Positions 18,492-30,742 of a stretch of 64,000 nt of DNA are shown one piece after another. How positions within the stretch are numbered: position 1 is the stretch's first letter; each line of letters starts with the position of its first letter. The notes beneath the pieces were generated by a model. The model had not been told where the DNA came from, did not search any database, and was given only the letters and a program-made list of their open reading frames with translations. Source of the stretch: Gammaproteobacteria bacterium (lineage in GTDB: Bacteria; Pseudomonadota; Gammaproteobacteria; Steroidobacterales; Rariloculaceae); NCBI GenBank assembly GCA_036381015.1, contig DASVDR010000021.1, positions 54,708 through 118,707 of the forward strand, given 5' to 3'. The translations under genes were made by a program, and so were the position numbers.

Positions 18492-19045
18492 TTCCCGCCC
18501 GCGCGGACGCCGTTCGGGTTGTTCGGGTTCAGGATGCTGGTCTGCTGGACCATGAACGTGACGGCCAGCGATCTGACGATCTCGTTGCCATTCTCGTCGA
18601 AGATCGCCGCCTGCAGAGTGTGGACGCCGCGGAACACTTCCGGCACAGAGAGCTGCGGCGACGTCGAGCTCAGATTGCGCCGCTGCCCGTCGAGGTAAAC
18701 GTCGAGCGTGTGCCCGGCTTGCAGCGGCGGATCGAGGTCGAGCTGCACGTCGAGCGTCCCGCCGATGTTCCACAACGTTTGCTGCTGCGACGGCGTGATC
18801 ACGTTGAAGCGGCGGTACGGCTGCGCCTGCGCGCGCGGCTGCTCCGCCGCGGGCGGCGCGACGCTCGGAGCGGCACGGGCCTGGCTCCGGATCGTCTGCG
18901 CGCTCGTGAGCTCGATGCGCTCCGCGCCCGGCACCGGAAGGTCCGAATAGTGGGTGACCCCGTTCTCGTCGACCCACCGCCAGACGGGCACCGCGCTCGC
19001 CGCGCCCGAAGCCAGGGCGATCAGGGATAGCCACCACTTCCGCAT
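18488..19045 (-). CDS. DUF4124 domain exported protein
   Basis: A 185-residue protein with a signal peptide (MRKWWLSLIALASGAASA) and then the DUF4124 core VWRWVDENGVTHYSDLPVPGAERIEL, which is usual in gammaproteobacterial periplasmic proteins next to glnA/ntrB. The C-terminal half (about 80-175) is a beta-rich domain with DVQLDLDPPLQAGHTLDVYLDGQ and VFRGVHTLQAAIFDENG, like an immunoglobulin-type fold. The function is unknown. The stop codon overlaps the presumed ntrB start, so it appears to be the leader of a DUF4124-ntrB-ntrC operon behind glnA. Confidence 0.9.
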   Translation of the reverse strand: MRKWWLSLIALASGAASAVPVWRWVDENGVTHYSDLPVPGAERIELTSAQTIRSQARAAPSVAPPAAEQPRAQAQPYRRFNVITPSQQQTLWNIGGTLDVQLDLDPPLQAGHTLDVYLDGQRRNLSSTSPQLSVPEVFRGVHTLQAAIFDENGNEIVRSLAVTFMVQQTSILNPNNPNGVRAGGN

Positions 19046-19209
19046 GCTCCAAAGCTTAACGTCGCCCGATCGGGCGAGCTACCGAGCGGGCGGAATTCTG
19101 AGAGTTCCGCCACATTTCGGCATTTAACAAAACGGGTCCGCCCCGCAATCACAGCGGCATTCGGTGCGGTGCTGCGACTACGGAACGGACCACCGAGCTC
19201 GCGACGCCG

Positions 19210-20619
19210 TCAGAGGCTGTAGTACATGTCGAATTCGACCGGATGCGTGGCCATCTGCACCCGCGTGATCTCCTCCTGCTTCAGCGCGATGTAGCCGTCG
19301 ATCAGCTCGTCGCTGAACACGTCGCCCTTCTTCAGGAACGCGCGATCGCGGTCGAGGGCCTCGAGCGCCTGCTGCAGCGAGAAGCAGACGGTCGGAATCT
19401 CCTTCTCCTCCTCGGGCGGCAGGTCGTAGAGGTCCTTGTCCATCGGCTCGCCGGGATGGATCTTGTTCTGTATCCCGTCGAGCCCCGCCATCATCATCGC
19501 CGTGAACCCGAGATAGGGGTTCGTGGTGCTGTCCGGGAAGCGCACCTCGATGCGCCGGGCCTTCGGATTCGCGACGTACGGGATGCGGATGGAGGCCGAG
19601 CGGTTGCGCGCGGAGTACGCGATCAGCGTGGGCGCCTCGAAGTGCTTCACGAGCCGCTTGTAGCTGTTCGTGGACGCATTCGTGAACGCGTTGATCGCGT
19701 GCGCATGCTTCATGATGCCGCCGATGTAGTAGAGCGCGAGCTCCGACAGCCCGCCGTAGCCGTCGCCGGTGAACAGATTCTTGCCGTCCTTCGCGAGCGA
19801 CTGGTGCACGTGCATGCCGTTGCCGTTGTCGCCGACGAGCGGCTTCGGCATGAACGTCGCCGTCTTGCCGTAGCTGTGCGCGACGTTCTGCACGACGTAC
19901 TTCAGCACCTGGACCTGATCGGCCTTGCGGACCAGCGTGTCGAACTTGATGCCGATCTCGCCCTGGCCGGCGGTCGCGACCTCGTGGTGGTGGACTTCCA
20001 CGACGAGGCCCATCTCCTCGAGCGCGAGGCAAATCGCGGAGCGGATGTCGTGCAGCGAGTCGACCGGCGGCACCGGGAAGTACCCGCCCTTGATGCCCGG
20101 GCGATGGCCGAGGTTGCCGTCCGGACGCGCCTTTCCGGACTGCCAGTGCCCCTCGACGGAATCGATCGCGTAGAAGACCTCCTGCATCGAGACCGACCAG
20201 CGCACGTCGTCGAAGATGAAGAACTCGTTCTCCGGCCCGAAGAACGCCGTGTCGGCGATGCCGGTCGACTTCAGGTAGGCCTCGGCCCGCTTCGCGGCCG
20301 AGCGCGGATCGCGCACGTAGCCCTGCATCGTCGCGGGCTCGATCACGTCGCAGCGGACGTTGAGCGTCGGCTCCTCGGTGAAGACATCGAGGACGGCCGT
20401 ATCGCAGTCCGGCATCAGGATCATGTCCGACTCGTTGATGCCCTTCCAGCCGGCGATCGACGAGCCGTCGAACATCTTGCCGTCCTCGAAGAAGCTCTCG
20501 TCGACCGTCGCGGCCGGAACCGTTACGTGCTGCTCCTTGCCTCGCGTGTCCGTCAGCCGTAAGTCGACGAACTTGACGCCTTTTTCCTTGATCAACTGCA
20601 ATACTTCGGCTGGGGACAT
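19210..20619 (-). CDS. glnA: Glutamine synthetase type I
   Basis: The protein has 469 residues, the same length as E. coli Gln[30 protein letters not shown], the active-site [21 protein letters not shown] and the C-terminal EFDMYYSL are all present. The adenylylation Tyr lies in [11 protein letters not shown] near residue 398, so GlnE control is expected. It forms glutamine from glutamate, ammonia and ATP as a dodecamer. The ATG at 20619 has a strong GGAGG ribosome-binding site 5 bases upstream. Upstream lie a sigma-54 promoter and two NtrC sites, and ntrB-ntrC follow downstream on the same strand. Confidence 0.98.
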   Translation of the reverse strand: MSPAEVLQLIKEKGVKFVDLRLTDTRGKEQHVTVPAATVDESFFEDGKMFDGSSIAGWKGINESDMILMPDCDTAVLDVFTEEPTLNVRCDVIEPATMQGYVRDPRSAAKRAEAYLKSTGIADTAFFGPENEFFIFDDVRWSVSMQEVFYAIDSVEGHWQSGKARPDGNLGHRPGIKGGYFPVPPVDSLHDIRSAICLALEEMGLVVEVHHHEVATAGQGEIGIKFDTLVRKADQVQVLKYVVQNVAHSYGKTATFMPKPLVGDNGNGMHVHQSLAKDGKNLFTGDGYGGLSELALYYIGGIMKHAHAINAFTNASTNSYKRLVKHFEAPTLIAYSARNRSASIRIPYVANPKARRIEVRFPDSTTNPYLGFTAMMMAGLDGIQNKIHPGEPMDKDLYDLPPEEEKEIPTVCFSLQQALEALDRDRAFLKKGDVFSDELIDGYIALKQEEITRVQMATHPVEFDMYYSL

Positions 20620-20715
20620 GGTTTCCTCCGATTCCTGACTTGATCTCGTGTCGTTGTCGATCCGCCGCGGCGGAGCCCGCCGAGGGCGCGTGCTCCATCT
20701 TGGAGCCTGCCATTG

Positions 20716-20731
20716 TGCACTATTTGTGCCA
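20716..20731 (-). promoter_or_regulatory. Sigma-54 promoter of glnA
   Basis: On the minus strand the site reads TGGCAC-N5-GTGCA, with the invariant GG and GC separated by exactly 10 bases as required for sigma-54 (RpoN). It lies about 97 bases upstream of the glnA start codon. The NtrC sites described next are placed upstream of it, so glnA should be switched on by phosphorylated NtrC under nitrogen limitation. Confidence 0.85.
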
Positions 20732-20794
20732 CCCAGCCGTTGCGCGCTAACGCGTTGATCAGACGAGGAATAGGTCGATTTGGCTGCTGCTCGT

Positions 20795-20811
20795 TGCACC
20801 AATGTGGTGCG
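20795..20811. promoter_or_regulatory. NtrC enhancer site 1 upstream of glnA
   Basis: TGCACC-N5-GGTGCG matches the NtrC binding palindrome TGCACC-N5-GGTGCA with one mismatch at the last base. Its centre lies about 80 bases upstream of the sigma-54 element on the minus strand. Confidence 0.85.
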
Positions 20812-20826
20812 GGACGCTAGGCATGA

Positions 20827-20843
20827 TGCACCAAATGGGTGCG
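20827..20843. promoter_or_regulatory. NtrC enhancer site 2 upstream of glnA
   Basis: A second TGCACC-N5-GGTGCG, centred exactly 32 bases from site 1. That equals three helical turns and is the spacing of the paired E. coli glnA enhancers, so NtrC dimers can bind cooperatively on one face of the DNA. The same region lies upstream of glyS on the other strand. Confidence 0.85.
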
Positions 20844-20897
20844 CTTTGCCAGCGGCGCGGCGCGGCCGGTGCGCCTGCCGGACGCTGCGGCGCTGGC

Positions 20898-20903
20898 TAT
20901 ACT
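20898..20903 (+). promoter_or_regulatory. Candidate -10 element of glyS-gmhB-plsC
   Basis: TATACT lies 36 bases upstream of the glyS ATG. A convincing -35 hexamer is not seen. The 319-base interval 20620-20938 otherwise holds the glnA control sites and no gene. Confidence 0.4.
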
Positions 20904-20938
20904 TGCGCGCTTTCCCGGCCCGCCCCGGAGTTGCTGTG

Positions 20939-22492
20939 ATGGTCTCGATGGAAAAGCTCGTCTCTCTTTGCAAGCGTCGCGGCTTCATCTTTCCGTCGAG
21001 CGAGATCTACGGCGGGTTGAACGGCGCGTGGGATTACGGGCCCCTCGGCGTCGAGCTGAAGCGCAACATCAAGGCCGCGTGGTGGGACGACATGATTGCG
21101 CACCATGACGAGACGTCCGTCCCGGAAGGCGCGCCGTCGGCGTTCTCGATGGTCGGCATCGACAGCGCGCTCCTGATGAATCCCCGGGTCTGGGAGGCGA
21201 GCGGGCACGTCGGCGGCTTCAACGATCCGATGGTCGACTGCCGGGAGACGAAGGCGCGGTACCGCGCGGATCAGCTCGTCGTCTTCGCCGTCGTGCTCGA
21301 CGGCGAGCGGGTCGAGGACGTGCTGTTCGCGTCGCCGGGCGAATGGGGAAAGACCGGCGAGGAGGAGCTGATCGCGCCGCACGCGAAGCGCATCGCCGCG
21401 CTGCGGAAGGGCCGCGCCGGCAAGACGCTGCGGCTCGAGGCGGTCGAAGGCGCGCTCGCCGACGACGCGCAGCGGGCGAGGACGATCGCGCCGGGCGCGA
21501 GCGGCCCGGGCACGCTGACCGCGCCGCGCGCGTTCAACCTGATGTTCAAGACGCACGTCGGCGCGCTCGAGGACAACTCGAGCGTCACGTATCTTCGGCC
21601 GGAGACGGCGCAAGGCATCTTCGTGAACTTCCGCAACGTGCTCGATACCGCTCGCGTGCGCCTGCCTTTCGGGATCGGCCAGATCGGCAAGGCGTTCCGC
21701 AACGAGATCAATCCGCGCAACTTCACGTTCCGCAGCCGCGAGTTCGAGCAGATGGAGATCGAATTCTTCTGTCGGCCCGAGGAAGCTCCGGCCTGGTATC
21801 GCTACTGGCGCGACCGGCGCTACGCGTGGTATCGCTCGCTCGGGCTTCGTGCGGAGAACCTTGCGCTTCGCGAGCACGAGCCCGACGAGCTCGCGCATTA
21901 CGCCGCGAGCTGCGCCGACGTCGAGTACCGCTTCCCGTTCGGGCAGAGCGAGCTCGAAGGCATCGCGAACCGCTCCGATTTCGATCTGCGCCGTCACATG
22001 GAGGTGAGCGGGAAGGACCTGCGCTACATCGACGATCTGGAGCCCGATCCGGAGAAGCGGCGTTTTCTCCCGTTCGTGATCGAGCCGTCGGCCGGGGCGG
22101 ATCGCGCGGCGCTCGCGTTTCTCTGCGACGCGTACGCGGAAGACGAAGTCGGCGGCGAGCCGCGAACGGTGCTCCGGCTTTCGCCGCGGATCGCGCCGAT
22201 CAAGGCCGCCGTGTTTCCGCTCGTTCGCAAGGAAGGGATGCCGGAGGCGGCGCTCGGCATCTACCGGCAGCTGAAGCGGCGCTTCAACGTCTTCTACGAC
22301 GAGAAAGGGGCGATCGGCCGGCGGTATCGGCGGCAGGACGAAGCCGGGACGCCGTTCTGCATCACGGTGGACGGCGACACCCTCGCCGACGGCACGGTGA
22401 CCGTTCGCGAGCGCGACAGCTGCGAGCAGACGCGAGTGCCTGCGGATCGAGTCGGCGATTACGTCGCCGAGCGGGTCGGAGGGGCCGTGTGA
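20939..22492 (+). CDS. glyS: Glycine--tRNA ligase, homodimeric (class IIa) type
   Basis: A 517-residue single-chain class II synthetase. The N-terminus [29 protein letters not shown] is diagnostic of the alpha2 glycyl enzyme. Motif 2 is seen as [27 protein letters not shown], and a motif-3-like region and an anticodon-binding domain ([11 protein letters not shown] to the end) follow. It charges tRNA-Gly. Most gammaproteobacteria instead have the unrelated alpha2beta2 GlyQ/GlyS, yet this gene sits in the equivalent place beside gmhB and plsC. The ATG at 20939 is chosen; GTG 20936 and ATG 20948 are possible. Its stop overlaps the gmhB start (GTGA). Confidence 0.95.
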   Translation: MVSMEKLVSLCKRRGFIFPSSEIYGGLNGAWDYGPLGVELKRNIKAAWWDDMIAHHDETSVPEGAPSAFSMVGIDSALLMNPRVWEASGHVGGFNDPMVDCRETKARYRADQLVVFAVVLDGERVEDVLFASPGEWGKTGEEELIAPHAKRIAALRKGRAGKTLRLEAVEGALADDAQRARTIAPGASGPGTLTAPRAFNLMFKTHVGALEDNSSVTYLRPETAQGIFVNFRNVLDTARVRLPFGIGQIGKAFRNEINPRNFTFRSREFEQMEIEFFCRPEEAPAWYRYWRDRRYAWYRSLGLRAENLALREHEPDELAHYAASCADVEYRFPFGQSELEGIANRSDFDLRRHMEVSGKDLRYIDDLEPDPEKRRFLPFVIEPSAGADRAALAFLCDAYAEDEVGGEPRTVLRLSPRIAPIKAAVFPLVRKEGMPEAALGIYRQLKRRFNVFYDEKGAIGRRYRRQDEAGTPFCITVDGDTLADGTVTVRERDSCEQTRVPADRVGDYVAERVGGAV

Positions 22493-23034
22493 GCGACACG
22501 GGCCGCAAGCTGGTCGTTCTCGACCGCGACGGCGTGATCAACGAGGACTCGGACGACTACGTGAAATCGCCCGACGAGTGGCGCGCGCTGCCCGGCAGCC
22601 TCGACGCAATCGCGAGGCTTCATGCCGCCGGCTTCGACGTCGTCGTCGCGACGAACCAGTCCGGCGTCGGCCGCGGGCTCTACTCGATGGACACGGTCGA
22701 TGCGATCCACGCGCGGCTGCGGGCTGAAGCGGGCGCCGCCGGCGGGGCGATCGCCGGCATCTACGTGTGCCCGCACCGTCCCGAGGACGGCTGCGATTGC
22801 CGCAAGCCGAGGCCGGGGCTGCTGCGGAAGATCGAGGAGGATTTCCGCTGCTCGCTTCGCGGCGTGCCGTTCGTCGGCGACAAGCTGACGGACGTCGAAG
22901 CCGCGCGGGCGGTCGGGGCGCGGCCGCTTTTCGTCGGCGGCCGATCGGAGGCGGACCGTCGAGCGGCCGAGGCGCTCGGCGTCCCGATCTACCCGGATCT
23001 CGCCGCCGCCGTCGATGCGCTGCTTGCCGAGTGA
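22489..23034 (+). CDS. gmhB: D-glycero-beta-D-manno-heptose 1,7-bisphosphate 7-phosphatase
   Basis: A 181-residue HAD phosphatase from a GTG that overlaps the glyS stop. The catalytic DxD-type motif is VVLDRDGVINEDSDDYV, TNQSGVGRG is the HAD motif 2 region, and the CPH..EDGCDCRKPRPG zinc loop (Cys-His-Cys-Cys) and VGDKLTDVEAA are typical of GmhB. It dephosphorylates heptose bisphosphate on the way to ADP-heptose for the LPS inner core. Zinc-loop Cys and His residues are all present. Confidence 0.95.
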   Translation: MSDTGRKLVVLDRDGVINEDSDDYVKSPDEWRALPGSLDAIARLHAAGFDVVVATNQSGVGRGLYSMDTVDAIHARLRAEAGAAGGAIAGIYVCPHRPEDGCDCRKPRPGLLRKIEEDFRCSLRGVPFVGDKLTDVEAARAVGARPLFVGGRSEADRRAAEALGVPIYPDLAAAVDALLAE

Positions 23035-23039
23035 CGCCG

Positions 23040-23807
23040 ATGGCGCTTCGGCAGTGGATCGGCTCCGTGCTGTTCACGCTGTATCTCTTCGTCTCGATCC
23101 CCGTCTACGCGCCGATCGTGCTGTTGACGGCGCCGCTGCCGCGGCACGTGACGTATCGAGCCGCGCGCGGCTGGTGCCGCGCGATGCTCTGGATGCTCCG
23201 GCGGCTGTGCCGGCTCGACTTCGTCGTCGAGGGACGCGAGCACTTGCCGGAAGGCAGCGCCGTCGTGCTGATGAAGCACTCGTCGACGTGGGAGACGATT
23301 GCGCAGCTCGAGCTGTTTCCGCGCCAGACGTGGGTGTTGAAGCGCGAGCTGATGTGGGCGCCGTTCTTCGGCTGGGTCCTGCGGCTCCTGAAGCCGATCG
23401 CGATCGATCGCCGAGGCGGACGCGCCGCCGTCGAGCAGGTGATCGCGCAGGGCCGCGAGCGCCTCGCCGAAGGCCTCTGGGTCGTGATCTTCCCGGAGGG
23501 CACGCGCGTGCCCTTCGGACAAACGGGGCGCTTCGGTCTGAGCGGCGCGCTGCTCGCGCAGGCGGCCGGCAAGCCGATCGTGCCGGTCGCGCACGACGCG
23601 GGCCGCTATTGGCCGCGGCGGGGCTGGCTCAAGCGCGCCGGGACCGTGCGGGTGCGAATCGGCTCCCCGATCCCGACCGGGGGGCGGGACGCGCGCGACG
23701 TGACCGCCGAGGCCCGGGCCTGGATCGAAGCCGCGGTCGAGGACATCACGCGCGACGCGCCGTCCCCGGTCCCCGGCCCGCTGCCGGAGCGGCAGCCCCA
23801 GGCCTGA
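23040..23807 (+). CDS. Lysophospholipid acyltransferase, PlsC-like
   Basis: A 255-residue protein (ATG 23040; the GTG at 23031 overlaps the gmhB stop and is an alternative). An N-terminal membrane helix (about 10-30) is followed by the acyltransferase domain. The usual HX4D catalytic site reads HSSTWE, with Glu replacing Asp, and block III is FPEGTR, fully conserved. GKPIVPVAHDAG and a C-terminal tail rich in Pro follow. It corresponds by position to the PA0005-type enzyme next to gyrB in Pseudomonas. It likely acylates lysophosphatidic acid in the inner membrane, but chain preference is unknown. It converges with gyrB, 44 bases apart. Confidence 0.88.
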   Translation: MALRQWIGSVLFTLYLFVSIPVYAPIVLLTAPLPRHVTYRAARGWCRAMLWMLRRLCRLDFVVEGREHLPEGSAVVLMKHSSTWETIAQLELFPRQTWVLKRELMWAPFFGWVLRLLKPIAIDRRGGRAAVEQVIAQGRERLAEGLWVVIFPEGTRVPFGQTGRFGLSGALLAQAAGKPIVPVAHDAGRYWPRRGWLKRAGTVRVRIGSPIPTGGRDARDVTAEARAWIEAAVEDITRDAPSPVPGPLPERQPQA

Positions 23808-23851
23808 GGGCGAGCCGGTGAGCGGCGCCCGCGGGCCGGCCGAGCCCGCGA

Positions 23852-27366
<3,515 letters not shown>

Positions 27367-27756
27367 GACTGGAAGCCCGATCAGCCGGCCGCGCGGCGCG
27401 CTCGGGGCCGCTGCTCGGGGAGCAAAGCCGGAAGGAGTGTCGAGTCGGCCATTCGGAATTCCGGTCCGCGGCTCAGTGGCTTCCGTCCCTCCGCGCGCCG
27501 CGACCGCGGAGCCGCCGCGGGATTCCTCCAACGTCGTGGCACGCTGCCCGGGCGGAGCGCGGCAGCGGCCGCCTGGGCCACGCGCGTCGCCGGTGCACCG
27601 ACGCTACTCGATGACGGCCGACTCCGTCAGGTTGCAAGGCGGGTCATTTCCTCGATCCAGGTTGCCTCGGCGGAGCGTCTCCCGCTACGGATGCCGTCGA
27701 AGCGCGGGCGCTGCCCCGCTGCCGGGCCGCCGGACCGGAGGAAGCGCGCCGCTTGG
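27367..27756. other. dnaN-recF intergenic region, no gene seen
   Basis: About 390 GC-rich bases between the dnaN stop and the chosen recF start. The recF frame remains open for part of it, but the text is low-complexity and unlike RecF. I see no RNA gene, terminator or credible promoter. A short CAGGTTGC direct repeat near 27630-27670 has no evident meaning. Confidence 0.5.
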
Positions 27757-28851
27757 TCAAAGACGCATCGGCATCACGACGAACTTCGTCGTCTCGTCGT
27801 CGCCGGTGATCAGACAGCTCGAGTTCGCGTCCGTGACGCCGATGCGCACGCGCTCGCCGTCGACCGCTCCGAGGGCATCGAGCAGGTAGTTCACGTTGAA
27901 GCCGATCTCCATCGCCTTCCCGGCATACTCCACCTCGAGGCTCTCGACCGCCTCTTCCTGCTCCGGATTGTTCGCTTGCACGACGACGCTGTTCTCGTCG
28001 AGCTGAAGCCGCACGCCGCGGTACTTCTCGTTCGACAGAATCGCTGCGCGCTGGAGCGCCTGGCGGAGCAGCTGCCGGTCGGCCGTCATCACGTTCTCGG
28101 GGCTGCGCGGAATCACGCGGCTATAGTCGGGAAAGCGGCCGTCGATCAGCTTCGATGTGAGCCGCAGCCCGTCCACGACGACCCGCACGTGGTTTCGTCC
28201 CAGCGCGAGCCGGACCCGGCCTTCGTCCCCGAGAAGGCGATTGAGCTCGAGCACGCCCTTGCGCGGCACGATCTGTTGCTCGTTCTGCGCTGCCGGCTCC
28301 TCGAGCTCGATCTGGGCGAGCGCGAGCCGATGTCCGTCGGTGGCGACGCCGCGGAGGAAGCCGCCGTCGGTCTCGAGCAGCAGCCCGTTCAGGTAGTACC
28401 GCACGTCCTGCTGCGCCATCGAAAAGTGCGTCTTCTCGAGCAGCCGCTTCAAGTCCTTCGCGCCAACGTCGAGGCTCTGCTGCGCGGCGACGTCGTCGAC
28501 CGTCGGAAAGTCGCCGGCCCGCAGCGTCGACAGCGTGAACCGGCTTCGCCCGGCCTTCACGGTGACCTTCTCGCCGCTCAGCGCGACCTCGGCCCGAACG
28601 CCGTCCGGCAGCGCCCGGACGATGTCGTGGAGCTTTCGCCCCGGCACGGTGATCTCCCCGGGCGACGCGTCGTCGACGCTCGCTTCGGCCACGAGCTCGA
28701 CCTCGAGATCGGTAGCCGTGACGCTCAGCACGCCGTCTCGCACGACCAGCAGCACGTTGCTCAGGATCGGCATCGTTTGCCGTCGCTCGACGACCCCGAT
28801 CACGGCTTGCAGGGGCCCGAGTAGCGTCTCTCGTGGTGCGCTGAACTTCAT
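27757..28851 (-). CDS. dnaN: DNA polymerase III beta sliding clamp
   Basis: The protein has 364 residues (E. coli 366). The three repeated clamp domains are visible: MKFSAPRETLLGPLQAVIGVVERRQTMPILSNVLL at the N-terminus, ATDGHRLALAQIELEEP and RGVLELNRLL in the middle, and the C-terminal FNVNYLLDAL and the final VVMPMRL. The clamp encircles DNA and tethers polymerases. It lies downstream of dnaA, with the candidate origin in the 185-base gap, and upstream of recF. Confidence 0.98.
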   Translation of the reverse strand: MKFSAPRETLLGPLQAVIGVVERRQTMPILSNVLLVVRDGVLSVTATDLEVELVAEASVDDASPGEITVPGRKLHDIVRALPDGVRAEVALSGEKVTVKAGRSRFTLSTLRAGDFPTVDDVAAQQSLDVGAKDLKRLLEKTHFSMAQQDVRYYLNGLLLETDGGFLRGVATDGHRLALAQIELEEPAAQNEQQIVPRKGVLELNRLLGDEGRVRLALGRNHVRVVVDGLRLTSKLIDGRFPDYSRVIPRSPENVMTADRQLLRQALQRAAILSNEKYRGVRLQLDENSVVVQANNPEQEEAVESLEVEYAGKAMEIGFNVNYLLDALGAVDGERVRIGVTDANSSCLITGDDETTKFVVMPMRL

Positions 28852-29036
28852 TTCTGATTTACCTGTTTATATTTCTTCGATGTCTACTAGAGCCCCGGCA
28901 AAATGCTGGAGAACTGTAAAAAGACCAATAAAAACAATCTATTGCGACAAGAGCACCCGTGTGCACAAGGATGCCCGCGCCTGTGCATAGACTGTGTGCG
29001 AAATTCGGACCGCGAGTTGTCCACAGCTTTCCCACG
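28852..29036. other. oriC: Candidate oriC between dnaA and dnaN
   Basis: This 185-base gap is strikingly AT-rich for the region (about 28852-28950, with runs such as TTTATATTTCTTC and AATAAAAACAAT). It carries three DnaA-box-like sites: TTGTGCACA at 28960-28968 (minus strand), CTATGCACA at 28982-28990 (minus strand) and TTGTCCACA at 29017-29025 (plus strand). Each has one mismatch to TTATNCACA. An AT-rich unwinding element beside clustered boxes next to dnaA is the usual design of an origin, but the gap between dnaA and rpmH is a second candidate. Confidence 0.55.
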
Positions 29037-30377
29037 TCAGCTGGTCAGTGTTCTCAAGAGGTTGTTGTAGTCCTCGGCGACTCGGGTCTCCGTCTCGCGG
29101 AGCGCCTTCACCCGGCGGCAGGCATGCAGGACCGTGGTGTGATCGCGACCGCCGAAGGCATCGCCGATTTCTGGAAGGCTGTGCGTCGTCAGCTCCTTCG
29201 CGAGCGCCATCGCGATTTGCCGCGGCCGGGCGATCGAGCGGCTGCGCCGCTTCGAGAGGAGATCCGAGACCCGAATCTTGAAGTAGCCCGCCACGGCCTT
29301 CTGGATATTCTCCACCGTTACCAGCTTGTCCTGAAGCGCCAAAAGGTCGCGAAGCGCTTCTTTCGCGAACTCGAGCGTGATCGGCTGACCGGTGAAGCGG
29401 GCGTTGGCGATCACGCGGCGCAGCGCCCCTTCGAGCTCGCGCACGTTCGAGCGAATCCGCTGCGCGATGAAGAACGCGACCTCTTCGGGCAGCGTCTCCT
29501 GCTCGGCGGCGGCTTTGCTCATCAGAATCGCGACGCTCGTCTCGAGCTCCGGCGGCTCGATCGCGACGGTCAGGCCCCATCCGAAGCGCGACTTGAGCCG
29601 TTCCTCGAGACCGGACACTTCCTTCGGATAGCGGTCACAGGTCAGAACGATCTGCCGCTGCCCTTCCAGCAACGCGTTGAACGTGTGGAAAAATTCCTCC
29701 TGTGACCGCTCCTTGCCGGCGAAGAACTGGATGTCGTCGATCAGCAGCGTGTCGAGCGAGCGGTACGTCCGCTTGAAGTCCGCGATCGTGTTGTGCTGGA
29801 GACCGCGCACCATGTCGCCGACGAATCGCTCGGAGTGGATGTACGCGACTTTCGCGCCGACGTCGCGCTGCAGAATCGCGTTGCCGATCGCGTGCATCAG
29901 GTGCGTCTTGCCGAGGCCGACGCCGCCGTAGATGAACAGAGGATTGTACGCGGTGCCCGGGTTCTGCCCCACCTGCACGGCCGCCGCGCGGGCAAGCTGA
30001 TTGCTCTTGCCTTCGACGAAGCTCTCGAACGTGAAGCCTGCGTTCAGCCGGCTGCCGAGCCCATGCGCGGGGGCACGCGGCTCGTGCTCCGTGGCCGGCA
30101 CGGCGGGCGCCGGCCGACGGCGCGTTCCGACCTCGAGCAGCACCGTGCGGGTGCCGCCGTGCTCGTTCCACCACGCGCGGATGCGATCGAGACAGTGCGC
30201 TTGCACCCAGTCCACGACGAACCGATTCGGCGCGAGCAGCTTGACGACGCCATCGCCGTCGCCGACCGGCTGCAACGGCCGTATCCACGTGTTGAGCTGC
30301 TGCTCCGAAAGGTCGGCCGACAACGCTCCGACGCACTGTTTCCACAGGGACGAGAGCGCCGCCGAATGATCTGCCAC
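29037..30377 (-). CDS. dnaA: Chromosomal replication initiator DnaA
   Basis: The protein has 446 residues from the GTG at 30377; the frame is open farther upstream, but only this start gives the known N-terminus ([25 protein letters not shown]). Domain I spans 1-80, a Pro/Ala-rich linker 100-125, and the AAA+ domain carries Walker [10 protein letters not shown] and Walker B LLIDDIQF. Domain IV ends with the DnaA signature [15 protein letters not shown] that contacts the DnaA box. It opens the origin as an ATP-bound oligomer. The upstream region carries a perfect DnaA box. Confidence 0.97.
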   Translation of the reverse strand: MADHSAALSSLWKQCVGALSADLSEQQLNTWIRPLQPVGDGDGVVKLLAPNRFVVDWVQAHCLDRIRAWWNEHGGTRTVLLEVGTRRRPAPAVPATEHEPRAPAHGLGSRLNAGFTFESFVEGKSNQLARAAAVQVGQNPGTAYNPLFIYGGVGLGKTHLMHAIGNAILQRDVGAKVAYIHSERFVGDMVRGLQHNTIADFKRTYRSLDTLLIDDIQFFAGKERSQEEFFHTFNALLEGQRQIVLTCDRYPKEVSGLEERLKSRFGWGLTVAIEPPELETSVAILMSKAAAEQETLPEEVAFFIAQRIRSNVRELEGALRRVIANARFTGQPITLEFAKEALRDLLALQDKLVTVENIQKAVAGYFKIRVSDLLSKRRSRSIARPRQIAMALAKELTTHSLPEIGDAFGGRDHTTVLHACRRVKALRETETRVAEDYNNLLRTLTS

Positions 30378-30451
30378 GGTGGTTCTTGAAAGCTTAGAGT
30401 CGAGGGTGGGCGTCGCCCGCGGAACAGCGAGTCTAATACGCCGACCGACGG

Positions 30452-30460
30452 TTATCCACA
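30452..30460 (+). promoter_or_regulatory. DnaA box upstream of dnaA
   Basis: TTATCCACA, the exact consensus DnaA box, lies 75 bases upstream of the dnaA start codon in the dnaA-rpmH gap. It may serve autoregulation of dnaA, origin function, or both. A GTATTAG on the minus strand about 18 bases downstream of the box could be the dnaA -10 element, which would put the box at the -35 region. Confidence 0.75.
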
Positions 30461-30481
30461 GCGGCCGGAGCGTCGCCGCTA

Positions 30482-30510
30482 TTGACAGCCGTGCGCCGCG
30501 CGCGTAAAGT
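30482..30510 (+). promoter_or_regulatory. Sigma-70 promoter of rpmH-rnpA-yidC
   Basis: TTGACA (30482-30487), a 17-base spacer, and TAAAGT (30505-30510). The -35 is perfect and the spacing optimal. It lies 75 bases upstream of the rpmH ATG, as expected for this ribosomal-protein operon. Confidence 0.8.
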
Positions 30511-30585
30511 TCCGCGTTCTCCACGGCCCTCCTATCCCTTTGTTTGTCATCCATTTTCGTCCGGAAATAGAGACGCGGAACCGCC

Positions 30586-30723
30586 ATGAAGAGGACCTTT
30601 CAACCGAGCAAGCTGCGCCGCAAGCGTACTCATGGGTTCCGCGCGAGGATGGCGACGCGGGCTGGACGTGCCGTGCTGAAGAATCGCCGCGCGAAAGGAA
30701 GGGCGCGACTGACGCCTTCGTGA
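30586..30723 (+). CDS. rpmH: 50S ribosomal protein L34
   Basis: A 45-residue, highly basic protein starting [19 protein letters not shown] and containing [11 protein letters not shown], the standard L34 sequence with the [14 protein letters not shown] helix. It binds 23S rRNA in the large subunit. It diverges from dnaA and is followed after 19 bases by rnpA, the universal rpmH-rnpA arrangement. Confidence 0.98.
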   Translation: MKRTFQPSKLRRKRTHGFRARMATRAGRAVLKNRRAKGRARLTPS

Positions 30724-30742
30724 GCCGGCGCCTTGCTCGGAA

